Part shown: positions 1-8,608 of the stretch, piece after piece
How positions within the stretch are numbered: position 1 is the stretch's first letter
Layout: each line of letters starts with the position of its first letter
NCBI GenBank assembly: GCA_032622095.1
Contig: CP136068.1
Coordinates: 181,602,796-181,666,795, forward strand
Length of the DNA: 64,000 nucleotides
From: Siphonodentalium dalli
Lineage: Eukaryota; Mollusca; Scaphopoda; Gadilida; Siphonodentaliidae
Direction: 5' to 3'
Translations under genes and position numbers: made by a program
Notes under the pieces: generated by a model
Told to the model about the DNA's origin: nothing
Databases searched by the model: none
Seen by the model: the letters and a program-made list of their open reading frames with translations, nothing else

Positions 1-2530
1 ATTCAACGTTTTGTCAAAGGTTGGTCACGAGTTGGTTCTGTCCTAAGGACGGGATGAAGAGAGAGCAAATGGAATATATGTAAGTTTGGTCTGTTCAGGG
101 GGGTTGGATTCGGAAATTGCAAGGTGGACACAACATATGCATTTGTCCTCGTGTTATTAGACATGCACTGATTGCAGTCGGTGTTCGGTCGATATTCGGA
201 AGCAATGCACCAACCACGGATCTTCAAATGTGACATGTGATCATGTTGAGCGTTAAGAATTGGTTTCGTTAAAAGACCGTTTTTCCTCGTCGAGTGATTA
301 CAATTATGGTAACTAAGTATATACCATTATCGATTACATCTATAACAGTGGTCACGTTGTGGAAATTTACTTGCGATTGCTCTTAATGGACGAAGATATG
401 ATGCCTCAAACATGGCTGTGCGTGTCAATATACAGTTGTCGCCCGAGATTGAGTGAGATACGGAGATTTGTCGCCCGCTTGATACCTGGAATGACACCCG
501 ATGGCAGCCAGGCCAGATGGTGCCATTTCAGGTCGAGAGCGGCGACAAATCACTGTGTCTCACGAAAACAAGGGTAACAACTATTTTGTTATCTGACAAA
601 GGAGTACACGTGTACCTCTTTATAATGGCAGGCCTTATTGCGCGCCTATATTCTATTATCCAGTTCGTAGAGTTACTTTTATGTTGGAATTCTCGCTTTT
701 TAGAAAATAAAACTGTCAAATTGTGGATCAATTAACACATCCATCATTTGCGCAGCATTGTCCGATCAGTTTGCTGGTAGCATGGTGGGAATACATTCAC
801 GGAAAGAGTTGTAAAGCAATTTCGAAGTAGAGTAGCCATGCCGCGAAATATTCGGTTTCGTTTTAAATGAGCGTATAGACGCAGGTAGACGTGTCAGTTT
901 CAAGAACGCTAAAATGTGAAACTAAAATGTGTTAATGGTGCAATATAATTTGAAAACTGTTAAGCAACATAACGATGTTCTTGTGAAGTCGGAGGAATGT
1001 AGAACTGAAAGGAAATTGTCAATTGATTAACAATAAAGAGTGGCTATTTAAACTTTGGATCATAAACGTATGTGCATCGTGTGTGCAATAATGTGTGTGT
1101 GCAATACATACCAACTGCATACTAAGGTTTATCCATTTGTTCCACGGTATTCGTTCATTGATATAAAAAGGTTCAATAGGAAAACTACACCTTATAATGG
1201 ATTTATGTCCGCGATAAGACCATTTATACATAGCCTGCTTTAATTGCAAATTAAAAACAACTATAATGCAAATTAGCAAACATCAGATTTAGCTGTTGTT
1301 ACGAAACAGTGGGATTTATAAGAGGACATTTTTAGGAAATTGCTAGAGTGCTTTGATGTAATCTCTGCACGTTGAGCACTCCGTAGTTCTATGTTAACTG
1401 GTAATCGCTGAGCGGTCAACAACTTTTCAAATGTTACCCTCGAGGGTAGCAAGTTATTTGCGGCCCGCGATGACACACACTCAGCCGGATGGTTCACAAA
1501 CCGTTCGAAAAATGTACGACTACTCGCCCACTCGCCCACTCGCAGTAAGGGGATTATGATTCTCATTGTCGTGATTTATTTTACTTAATGATGTGGTTAT
1601 CATGTCATAGCTTAGCACTTTTGTTTCAAAATATTATCGTGTTTCCCGACGACTACTTATTCGATTGCCACCAATAGAAAAGCATAAGCCTACATGACGA
1701 TCACAGTTAAAGAACATAATCTTAGAGTGACGTCAACATTGAGGCCATGATACACGATTGCGAACTTATCAGTATATGATGGATTTGTGAGCTTCCGAAT
1801 TCCGAAACCGTTATTATCGAAACCACACATAGGGAAAATGCAATGAATAGAAAGAACTCAATTTCTAGTGTAATGTTGATTTGTAGTAGTTTCGAAAATA
1901 AATTTTGTAAGAGTCGATACTCCCCGTCACATTACACGCGCTGCGCAAAATTGACGCGTGTCGAACAATTTTACCTGTGTATTTATTGACAGACAGGGCG
2001 AGGGTTACATAATAATTCGGATAATGCTTGTCTTTATTTGCTCGCCATTGTGGGAATTGACGAATCCTCCATTGATGAAACCTCCAACAACCGATGTGGG
2101 AAACATCAGTATACACATCCAACATCCTGCTCTTCCTCGTCATCGCACATTTGTTGATAGTCAATGTTACCACCGGTACGCTCACGAAAGGATGTAGAGT
2201 TATGCCGCTTGGATTGTGAGAGACAGGAAGACGAGTCACTTCGCTGCCAAGTTCGGTTTCCATTGCTTTCTATTGAAGGTCAGAGATACATTTTAGCACT
2301 TAAATTTATTTGTCACGTGGTACAAACTAAATAAATCAATTGGTCCATAGTGGATATAGAACCATAGCACCGTCAAAATGTGAGTTTTTGAGATGAAACA
2401 TATTTACACTGGTATACGTTTGACACGATATCTGGTGATTTTAGGACAGACAGGAAATGCCGCACAGAATCGAAAGATACCAATTTCTCCCACGCCATAC
2501 ACATTTTAGCGCAGGCAGCACGTGTGGGAT
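1..2530. other. No recognisable gene
   Basis: Both strands hold only short open frames (up to about 130 codons) with no domain motif, biased composition or gene-like context. The longest, on the minus strand at 1865-2263, shows no family I know. I see no RNA gene or terminal repeats here. A host intron or intergenic DNA is the most likely reading. Confidence 0.5.
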
Positions 2531-2676
2531 AATTGGGTGATATTAATATTATCCACCATGACCTGGGGTGTGGGGTGTACAAATCTCACCCGAGGGGCCA
2601 GATATTTGGGCCGAGGGTGATATTTTTCCATGCCCACATCCCAGGTCATGATGGGTAATTTTTCTCCAAACCCAAT
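2531..2676. repeat. Foldback (MITE-like) element
   Basis: The left arm 2531-2575 and right arm 2628-2675 are imperfect reverse complements sharing the core CATGACCTGGG and its complement. Inner arms 2582-2599 and 2608-2624 (CTCACCCGAGGG / CCGAGGGTGA) continue the fold. There is no coding capacity. It is a small non-autonomous foldback of unknown superfamily; I could not define a target duplication. Confidence 0.5.
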
Positions 2677-2734
2677 AGCCTCATTCCGATTTTTTTATAC
2701 CAATCTTTGTCACATTCCATTACACCCTAAATCT

Positions 2735-2947
2735 AGTTGGATAAGAAGTTATCCAACAGTCAATCAACCGTTGTATGCCCACAGCACCTATCTACGTTGT
2801 GTGAACAGTTGCATGACAATTTTGTTGGATACACTGTCACACAACGTTGCATATATATTTACTAACAACGGTTGTATGTTAATTATACAACGCGTTGGAT
2901 GAAATTTCACACAACACTCAATCAACGTTAATTGCCCACAGCAACTA
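2735..2947. repeat. Interspersed repeat, GTTGGAT-rich
   Basis: This stretch repeats words such as GTTGGAT, ACACAACG and CAACGTT in both orientations and begins AAATCTAGTTGGAT. The reverse complement of the same start ends a related stretch near 42964-43066. Its last 42 bp (from AAATTTCACACAAC) also precede the Helitron-like copy at 41152. Probably a degraded non-autonomous transposon; the class is unknown. Confidence 0.35.
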
Positions 2948-3334
2948 TCTCATATATATTTTGAAGACCTCTGTTTGTCTGTCTGTCTGTCTGTATGTCT
3001 GTATGTCATTTATACAAATCTACGATTCTCGACCGATCCAGACGAAACTTGGTACTTGTGTGTAGTTTGACCATGCGGTCGTCGTTGTCGTATTGGCGAG
3101 CCAGTGCGACGCCCGTGCAGCGCATGCGCAGACGAGATCTCGGAAACGGGTGGAGCTATCGACTTGAAATTTGCTATGTGAATGTATCTTGCCCCGGATA
3201 CGAATTTGTCGGGTCGCTGAGCCCGTGCGACGCCAGCTTCGCGCATGCGCAGACCAGATCTGGGAAACGGGTAGAGATATCGACTTGAAATTTGGTTTTT
3301 GAATAGCCCGGACAACGTCGGGCTCATCGGCTAG
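2948..3334 (+). mobile_element. Helitron-like non-autonomous element, copy 1
   Basis: It begins TCTCATATATATT after an A and ends CTAG before a T. The 20-nt hairpin AGCCCGGACAACGTCGGGCT lies 6 nt upstream of CTAG. These are the hallmarks of Helitron ends: 5' TC, 3' CTRR, a subterminal hairpin and insertion between A and T. No Rep/helicase is encoded. The interior starts with a GTCT-type microsatellite, followed by roughly one and a half units of a GC-rich minisatellite of about 122 bp (CGCATGCGCAGA, GATCTCGGAAACGGG, ATCGACTTGAAATTTG). The next copy starts at the very next base. Confidence 0.7.
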
Positions 3335-3813
3335 TCTCATATATATTATGAAGACATCTGTTTGTCTGTATGTTTGTCTGTATGTATGTCATTTATACAA
3401 ATCTACGATTCTCGACCGATCGGGACGAAACTTGGTACGTGTGTGTTGTTTGACCAGGCGGTCGTCTTTATCGTATTGGCGAGCCCGTGTGGCGCCCGTG
3501 CAGCGCATGCGCAGACGAGATCTCGGAAATGAGTGGAGCTTTCGACTTGAAATTTGCTATGTGAATGTATCTTGCCCCGGATACGAATTTTATCGGGTCG
3601 CCGAGTCCGTGCGACGCCAGCTTCGCGTATGCGCAGACCAGATCTCGGAAACGGGTGGAGCTATCGACTTGAAATTTGCTATGTGAATGTATCTTGCCCC
3701 GGATACGAATTTTATCGGGTCGCCGAGCCCGTGCGACGCCAGCTTCGTGCATGCGCAGACCAGATCTCGGAAACGGGTAGAGCTATCGACTTGAAATTTG
3801 GTTTTTTAATAGC

Positions 3814-3819
3814 CCGGAC
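3814..3819. repeat. Polinton target-site duplication, left
   Basis: CCGGAC directly precedes the element and is repeated right after its other end at 32874-32879. A 6-bp duplication is the size produced by Polinton/Maverick integrases. Confidence 0.85.
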
Positions 3820-4295
3820 AGTAGTATTGGCGGCCACTCTGGCCCACCACACTCGCTCGATGCAACTCTGGCACATGGGGGTGGGACCAGAATGGCCCGC
3901 CCAGGGTCGGGCTCGTCGGTCCAAAATTTCTGTGTCGGCCACTCTGGCCCACGGGCCAGAGTGGCCGAATCAGAAATGTTCTGGTTCATTTGGGCCAGAA
4001 ATTTCTGGGGCGGCCACTCTGGCCCATGGGCCAGAGTGGCCGTCCCCAGAAATTTCTGCCCCATATTTTTGACAGAAAAGAGCACAATTTACCAACGTAT
4101 CGATTTTTTTCTAGGATTCTAATGCCAGTGTGGTAAGCGAAGGGCGCCCCCATTCGCTGTACACATTGAACTTAGAATAATACGAGAAAAATAGATGTGT
4201 TGGTAAATTGTGTTACTTTACCAGTGCATTTTAACAAAAGCGAAAGTCTTCGAATAAATTCGAAGATGATAGCGTTGTAAAATGCACTTGCAGAA
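3820..4295. repeat. Polinton left terminal inverted repeat
   Basis: This matches the complement of 32200-32873. The outer half is GC-rich and built from palindromic modules, for example a perfect 30-nt palindrome around 4011-4040 (GGCCACTCTGGCCCA and its complement) and copies of GAAATTTCTG. The inner half is AT-rich and carries the palindrome CTTCGAATAAATTCGAAG. The right repeat is about 200 bp longer because of extra palindromic modules, so the two ends have diverged in module number. Confidence 0.85.
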
Positions 4296-4420
4296 GTTAC
4301 GTTTCAGTGAAATATGTTATGAGATAATGGTAAAATGGTACAGATAAAATTTTCCCGAGTCAAATCGGTGTTTTATTCATAGAAATATGATGTTTTTGAC
4401 AAAAAAGATACACATCTGAT

Positions 4421-4490
4421 TTGACGTTCGGAGAAATTTGGTGAAATACGCATGACGTCGTCAACGAGGCCCGCGCATCCCATATACTTG
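4421..4490 (+). promoter_or_regulatory. Terminal-gene promoter module, copy 1
   Basis: About 56 bp here (TTGACGTTCGG, AAATTTGGTGAAATA, ATGACGTCGTCAACG, CCGCGC in order) recur on the minus strand at 5619-5675 and, more diverged, at 31613-31674. Each copy lies upstream of a gene that ends in a histone-like stem-loop. The core ATGACGTCG resembles a CRE/ATF site. A TATA-like CATATAC follows at about 4480, some 70 nt before the ATG of the 4553 gene. The promoter role is inferred from conservation and position. Confidence 0.55.
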
Positions 4491-4552
4491 ATCCTCGAAA
4501 AATGTTAACGTCATTATATGCGTAAATTGTAACGTTAGCGTTATTTTGAAAC

Positions 4553-4945
4553 ATGGATCCAGTAACGGAATTTCTCAAGACTATTGATGTACAGTACGAT
4601 CATGTTCCTGCAACAACGCAAATGTCGACTCCACTGTATGCAGGAAATGTAACGCCACGGGTAGAACAGCAACAGGTACCAATGGTGTATCCGCGAACGG
4701 ATCAACAACCAGTGTATACACCGCCGGTGAAAACACAACAAATGACTCAACCTGTTATATACCAAGTTATCAACAGTTCACAATGGGAAGAACAGACAAA
4801 TTTGTTACGGAATATTTGGCAGGAAATGAAGGATTTACGAAAGCAATTAACACAAAAACCGACTGAATGTACAATCAACTTGAAACCTCACACGATTGAC
4901 ATACCAATTGAGGTACATGGTTTCCAGAAAGAACCTACGAAGTGA
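4553..4945 (+). CDS. Polinton left-end protein, P/Q-rich with coiled coil
   Basis: A 130-residue protein opening MDPVTEFLKTI. I do not recognise a family. The middle (about residues 20-75) is rich in Pro, Gln, Thr and Val; residues of about 78-100 (WEEQTNLLRNIWQEMKDLRKQL) look like an amphipathic or coiled-coil helix; the tail is short. There are no membrane segments or cysteine motifs. The ATG is chosen because it follows the shared promoter module and a TATA-like box. The frame is open with no break, unlike most Polinton genes here. A histone-type stem-loop lies 75 nt after the stop. Accessory genes at this position vary between Polintons, so function cannot be inferred. Confidence 0.6.
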   Translation: MDPVTEFLKTIDVQYDHVPATTQMSTPLYAGNVTPRVEQQQVPMVYPRTDQQPVYTPPVKTQQMTQPVIYQVINSSQWEEQTNLLRNIWQEMKDLRKQLTQKPTECTINLKPHTIDIPIEVHGFQKEPTK

Positions 4946-5020
4946 GCAACATTTGGATCACTCGGGAAAGATTTAACTGTGATGAAGAAACAAAAGAAAT
5001 GATTTTTATATTATTTTAAA

Positions 5021-5064
5021 CGCCCTTTTCAGGGCCACTTAAAATTCACGAAAGATACGCTCTG
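5021..5064 (+). terminator. Histone-type 3' end: stem-loop plus downstream box
   Basis: The stem-loop CGCCCTTTTCAGGGCC (5021-5036) has the TTTC loop and C/G-rich stem of metazoan replication-dependent histone mRNAs, with one mismatch at the base, and is followed by ACTT. Fourteen nt later comes AAAGATACGCTCTG (5051-5064), at the spacing of the U7-binding histone downstream element. It lies 75 nt after the stop of the 4553 gene. Confidence 0.7.
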
Positions 5065-5145
5065 TATTATGCTATATGATGATCGTATTATAGATATGAA
5101 GGTGGTAGTGGGTTTTTTTTATTGTTAGGGAAGTATTCTTTGATA

Positions 5146-5227
5146 AATTATGTGAACATTCTCTCCAAGTTCATGATGAATGAATTTGGTTTTGAAGAAA
5201 TTATGTGAACATTATCTCCAAGTTCAG
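5146..5227. repeat. Short direct duplication
   Basis: AAATTATGTGAACATT followed by TCTCCAAGTTCA occurs at about 5146-5173 and again at about 5200-5227, 54 nt apart. It lies in the AT-rich space between the two converging stem-loops. No function is apparent. Confidence 0.5.
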
Positions 5228-5257
5228 GAAGCATGAACAAATTGTACAGTAGCAATT

Positions 5258-5572
5258 TCAGAGCGTATCTTTTAAAAAATTGTGAGGCCCTGAAAAGGGC
5301 CGTTTTGGATGGTTTCGAAAGAAACCGCATGATGTGTTTGGGTTTGAATACAGCTGAAAGTTGTCTTGGGAACGTCGCAACCAAATGGCACAATTGCATG
5401 GCCGGCCTGTCTGTATCCCCCAGAGCGGTGCGAATTCGTAAAAACAGTTATCTATAGTCCCCGTTTCTGCTAAACTCAAAGCCTTCCATAGCATCTGTGG
5501 TTGATCCCCAAACACACCTCGCACCAGCATCCCATCCTCCAAATAGCTCCGATACAGATCTCGGTAATCCAT
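5258..5572 (-). CDS. Polinton left-end minus-strand ORF, possibly frameshifted
   Basis: 104 residues, starting MDYRDLYRSYLEDGM at the ATG 5572-5570, about 47 nt downstream of the second promoter module. I recognise no family. Cys and Trp are frequent in the middle (APLWGIQTGRPCNCAIWL). Oddly, the histone-like stem-loop (5286-5301) falls inside the frame and the stop comes beyond the expected cleavage point. A mature mRNA would then lack the stop codon, which suggests a frameshift or lost stop upstream. No other minus-strand frame has a stop in the 40 nt before the stem-loop either. The gene is supported by promoter and 3' signals rather than by protein similarity. Confidence 0.45.
   Translation of the reverse strand: MDYRDLYRSYLEDGMLVRGVFGDQPQMLWKALSLAETGTIDNCFYEFAPLWGIQTGRPCNCAIWLRRSQDNFQLYSNPNTSCGFFRNHPKRPFSGPHNFLKDTL
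5259..5301 (-). terminator. Histone-type 3' end, minus strand
   Basis: Read on the minus strand, 5301-5286 is GGCCCTTTTCAGGGCC, a perfect 6-bp stem with a TTTC loop, preceded by CAAAAC. After 13 nt comes AAAGATACGCTCTG (5272-5259), identical to the box after the 4553 gene. It faces the plus-strand copy at 5021, so the two genes converge on paired 3' signals. Confidence 0.7.
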
Positions 5573-5618
5573 TTCGGTATGAATGAAGAATGGGAATATC
5601 TGTTTTTTTATTGAAAAC

Positions 5619-5675
5619 GCGCGGACGCCGCTGACGACGTCATCGTATATTTCACCAAATTTTCCCGAACGTCAA
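5619..5675 (-). promoter_or_regulatory. Terminal-gene promoter module, copy 2
   Basis: The reverse complement of this stretch matches 4421-4476 almost base for base (TTGACGTTCGG, AAATTTGGTGAAATA, ATGACGTCGTCA, GGCGTCCGCGC). It points toward the minus-strand gene at 5572 and lies between it and the divergent start at 5707, so it may serve both. Confidence 0.55.
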
Positions 5676-5706
5676 AACAAGTGTGTTTCTTTTTGTTTCA
5701 TATAAT

Positions 5707-5838
5707 ATGGAGCGCAGTGTATCGTTTTTTTTTATCTTCAAAATGTTCTCTAAACTAAAAGAGAACATTTTGCTAAAATTCTCTGCCGATGCTCGATTAA
5801 GTTCAAGTTCAAGAATGAGGAAACTCCAGAGTGGAACC
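5707..5838 (+). pseudogene. Polinton gene interrupted by retrovirus, 5' part
   Basis: An ATG at 5707 opens a frame beginning MERSVSFFFIFKMFSKLKEN that reaches the retroviral LTR at 5839. The 3' part of the gene lies beyond the insertion at 19996-20165. The frame entering the insertion from the 5707 ATG is not the one that best matches the downstream half, so an extra frameshift, perhaps at the T run near 5725, is likely. The product is unknown. It is divergent from the 5572 gene and close to its promoter module. Confidence 0.45.
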
Positions 5839-6294
5839 TGTGAGATAACTACCCATTATAATCTCACAACTTGATTCAAACTATACGAATGTCCCAATAT
5901 ATAAAACCCCAAACTCAGATATTCGTGTTCGGTTCTCGAAACCTCACACGTCTTACTCTCAGCAAAGATATACACACAATGACGATGGCTCCCAAATATG
6001 GTCAAGGGAGATGACCATAACGGAAGAACCAATCCCGATGTGTATTGCCAAACACCTCATCTAATATGCATCCCAAATAGTATATAAGAAACAACTACAT
6101 CCCATCACATCATGCTTTCACTAGACTCATCTCATACCTAGATCATATCCAGGCATCATTCACACCAGGCATCACCCATTCGGGGACACCAATTCGCGGC
6201 GACTATTGATCATTATATTTGTACACACTGCATATCTTATTCACAACATAATAAAGACTTGTACCTACTATATATATGTGTCATTACCTCACAT
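5839..6294 (+). repeat. 5' LTR
   Basis: 456 bp, TGTGAGATAA...CCTCACA. TATATAAAA at about 5898 is the likely core promoter, giving a short U3 and a start near 5930; AATAAA at about 6251 is the polyadenylation signal. Against the 3' LTR it differs by C/G near 5893, C/A near 5982 and one extra T near 6240. Confidence 0.95.
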
Positions 6295-6303
6295 AGTATT
6301 AAT

Positions 6304-6318
6304 GGTGCCGTGAGCAGT
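6304..6318 (+). promoter_or_regulatory. Candidate primer-binding site
   Basis: TGGTGCCGTGAGCAG starts 9 nt after the LTR end. TGG is the complement of a tRNA CCA end, and the following bases could pair with a tRNA 3' acceptor arm. I cannot name the tRNA. The offset from the LTR is larger than usual, so this is tentative. Confidence 0.35.
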
Positions 6319-6483
6319 TCTACGTCTCACCACACAACTTGAAGTCTCGGCCACTAGACGATCACTACAGAGCAGAAACAATCTCAAACCGCTACTCAAC
6401 CACGGGGATACAGCCTTACACTCCAGCCACGGATAGACAGTCTCACACACTAGACCACTGTACCGGTCAACCATAACTCAACC

Positions 6484-6640
6484 ATTCGGACACACAGGAA
6501 CCTTTCGGACACACAGGACCGCATACCAACCCTTCGGACACACAGGACCGCATACCAACCCTTCGGACACACAGGACCGCACACCAACCCTTCGGACACA
6601 CAGGACCGCACACCAACCCTTCGGACACACAGAACCGCAT
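6484..6640 (+). repeat. 29-bp tandem repeats in retroviral leader
   Basis: About five near-perfect copies of a 29-bp unit containing TTCGGACACACAGGACCGCA lie in the untranslated leader between the LTR and the first ORF. They differ mainly by T/C (GCATACC or GCACACC). Such repeats can fold or bind protein; a packaging or translational role is only a guess. Confidence 0.8.
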
Positions 6641-6863
6641 ACATACTCATCTGACACAGACGAATCAACCTTTTATTCTCATACAACCAGCTCACATCGT
6701 GTATCCAGCTAAAAACATTACTCACGCCTCTTGCAGACCAGATTCAGATCCACATAAACATTAACATCCGATTTGGACATCCTTCGGCTTCCAATAAACA
6801 CGACAAGAACATTCTGTACATCATTCATCATCACAGACTTGTGCACATTATTCTTCTCGGAAA

Positions 6864-6876
6864 TTGGTGAGTGACC
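6864..6876 (+). promoter_or_regulatory. Candidate splice donor
   Basis: TTG followed by GTGAGT at 6867-6872 is a near-consensus 5' splice site. It is placed in the leader before any retroviral ORF start (first ATG at 6960). Paired with the acceptor at 16347-16348 it would give a spliced env mRNA, as known for gypsy-type errantiviruses. Confidence 0.5.
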
Positions 6877-6959
6877 ATCTTTTTTTTCCCATTTGCTGTC
6901 AAATTGCACACCCCCTATTTTTAGCATTCTTTTACTCCTTTTTTTTTTTCACGTGGGTT

Positions 6960-7451
6960 ATGGACACATCACCTGATTCTACTACACCTACACTACCTAC
7001 CCATCCTACTACAATACATGCTTCAAACGATCAGCCCATACCACCCACCTCTTACAAACAACATTCAGTTCTTAATTTTAAAACTTACTGTAGATACGCT
7101 TTACCCCACCAAATAACTTTATCGCCACAACTCATTAAATATTGCAATCCCATTCGCATTGATATAACGCAAGATACAATCCGCTTATACGTGCGTTGTA
7201 TGATTACAAATAACTACTCAGGACATACACTAGATTCTTGGAACGAGTGGCATACATTTCCGGCTCATTTTACGGATTATCCAAAACTTATCGTCAACTC
7301 TATAGTCGCGGCAATTCCCATAAAACATCCTAATAAATCACCTGAATCGTGTCAAATACACCTGAATCGCATAATACACCGCCACGGCACTTGGAAAAAA
7401 ATACAACATATTTCGCACCCATACCATAGATCCCAAAACAGACACCGTTAA
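6960..7451 (+). CDS. Extra ORF upstream of gag (unknown)
   Basis: 163 residues from the ATG at 6960, the first ATG of this frame after the leader; 14 nt separate its stop from the gag ATG. The first 35 residues are Thr/Pro-rich (disordered); residues of about 40-140 look globular, with scattered aromatic residues and no zinc or membrane motif. Standard errantiviruses have no gene here. It could be a detached N-terminal (matrix-like) part of Gag, an accessory protein or a captured gene. It sits after the candidate splice donor, so only the unspliced RNA would carry it. Codon and base composition match gag and pol, which supports it being a long-standing part of the element. Confidence 0.6.
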   Translation: MDTSPDSTTPTLPTHPTTIHASNDQPIPPTSYKQHSVLNFKTYCRYALPHQITLSPQLIKYCNPIRIDITQDTIRLYVRCMITNNYSGHTLDSWNEWHTFPAHFTDYPKLIVNSIVAAIPIKHPNKSPESCQIHLNRIIHRHGTWKKIQHISHPYHRSQNRHR

Positions 7452-7465
7452 TCCTTAATAACATA

Positions 7466-8608
7466 ATGGAGTCACCACCTCCGCAGAGCAGCGATTATTT
7501 TCATCCAACCAATTATCAGCATCACCTTGAATTAAACAGGGAAACGGACCGATCAACCGCCAGACCCCCCCACACAGACATTACTAATGAAATGGGCAAA
7601 GATAATCAGAACTTGCTATTGTCACGGCTTACCCATGAAATTAGCCATTTCACTAGTTCTATCCGCGACCAGACTGAAAGTTTAAAAACACAGACAACAA
7701 TAACAGCACTGCTGGGAATGAATTCCATTATTGAACCCTTCGATGGCAAGCCTGACGCTTTTCCCCAATGGGTCCATGCGGTGGAAAAATACTCCCGCGC
7801 GATTTCGGCACAAGATGAGACTATCATAAAAATTGCCGCTCAGACATGTAAATCTCAAGTTTCTGAATTTATTCAACGCTTCATAAATGAAAATAACACA
7901 GACGGAAAATTCACGTTCACCTGGACCGATCTGAAATCACAGTTACGCTCATTATTCAGTTCCATAACTGATTCGCCTCAAGCCATTTCCTCATTACGAG
8001 CCATTAGGCAGAGACATACGGAAACATTTGCCATGTTTGCAGAACGCATACGTACCCTTGCTAAACACGCGTATACTGATGAAATCAACACAAGAGCAGT
8101 GCAAACACAATTAGTAGCATTTTTTTCCGACGGTATTCGCGACTCTAGTATTAAATTCAGGCTTCTCAAAGACGACCCCATAACGCTTGATAGAGCTACT
8201 GATATCGCCCTACGCGAAATGAACCTTCGGCAACGCTATCGCTTACGTTACGGTGAACATCATAATGATTATAACCAATTCCCACAGTTACAATCCCCTC
8301 AACCAATGGATATCGACAATAACCATCGGCACATTCCAAGAGGGCCATCACAATCCACTTACAACCCCCGGCAATCCAAAGACAGACACCGAATCAATGA
8401 TCACCCCCACAGGCGCCAACCTTCAAATTCTCACCACCCCTACTCTGAACCAAGGGTCTCCCATCCAAACCGCATCCAGACCATGGATGCAAGATATACT
8501 ACAACAGCTCAACGACCCCTATTCTGTACATACTGCAGATTAAACAATCATACCACAGACCAATGCAGACGTCGGCCTCAAAATAACAACCAATTTTTAA
8601 ACAGATGA
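7466..8608 (+). CDS. Gag polyprotein
   Basis: 380 residues. It builds the intracellular capsid and packages genomic RNA. The N-terminal 70 residues are polar. From about residue 88 the segment IIEPFDGKPDAFPQWVHAVE and the following helical region look like the capsid domain of Ty3/Gypsy Gag. Residues of about 270-350 are rich in Pro, Gln, His and Arg. A CCHC zinc knuckle, CTYCRLNNHTTDQC (C-X2-C-X4-H-X4-C), lies close to the C terminus and would bind RNA. The stop TGA overlaps the open pol frame by 8 nt. The start is the first ATG of the frame and follows the upstream ORF closely. Confidence 0.9.
   Translation: MESPPPQSSDYFHPTNYQHHLELNRETDRSTARPPHTDITNEMGKDNQNLLLSRLTHEISHFTSSIRDQTESLKTQTTITALLGMNSIIEPFDGKPDAFPQWVHAVEKYSRAISAQDETIIKIAAQTCKSQVSEFIQRFINENNTDGKFTFTWTDLKSQLRSLFSSITDSPQAISSLRAIRQRHTETFAMFAERIRTLAKHAYTDEINTRAVQTQLVAFFSDGIRDSSIKFRLLKDDPITLDRATDIALREMNLRQRYRLRYGEHHNDYNQFPQLQSPQPMDIDNNHRHIPRGPSQSTYNPRQSKDRHRINDHPHRRQPSNSHHPYSEPRVSHPNRIQTMDARYTTTAQRPLFCTYCRLNNHTTDQCRRRPQNNNQFLNR

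Noticed and set aside
3348-4122. Frames of 76-172 codons across the Helitron cores and Polinton ends
   Set aside because: They come from GC-rich minisatellite units and palindromic terminal repeats; the same peptides appear in several frames and on both strands.
5021-5036. Stem-loops read as bacterial Rho-independent terminators
   Set aside because: There is no trailing U run, the loop and flanks (TTTC, ACCCA) and the downstream AAAGA box match the histone type, and the sequence is eukaryotic.
6484-6640. Leader repeats as a CRISPR array
   Set aside because: The 29-bp units are directly adjacent without unique spacers, in a retroviral leader.
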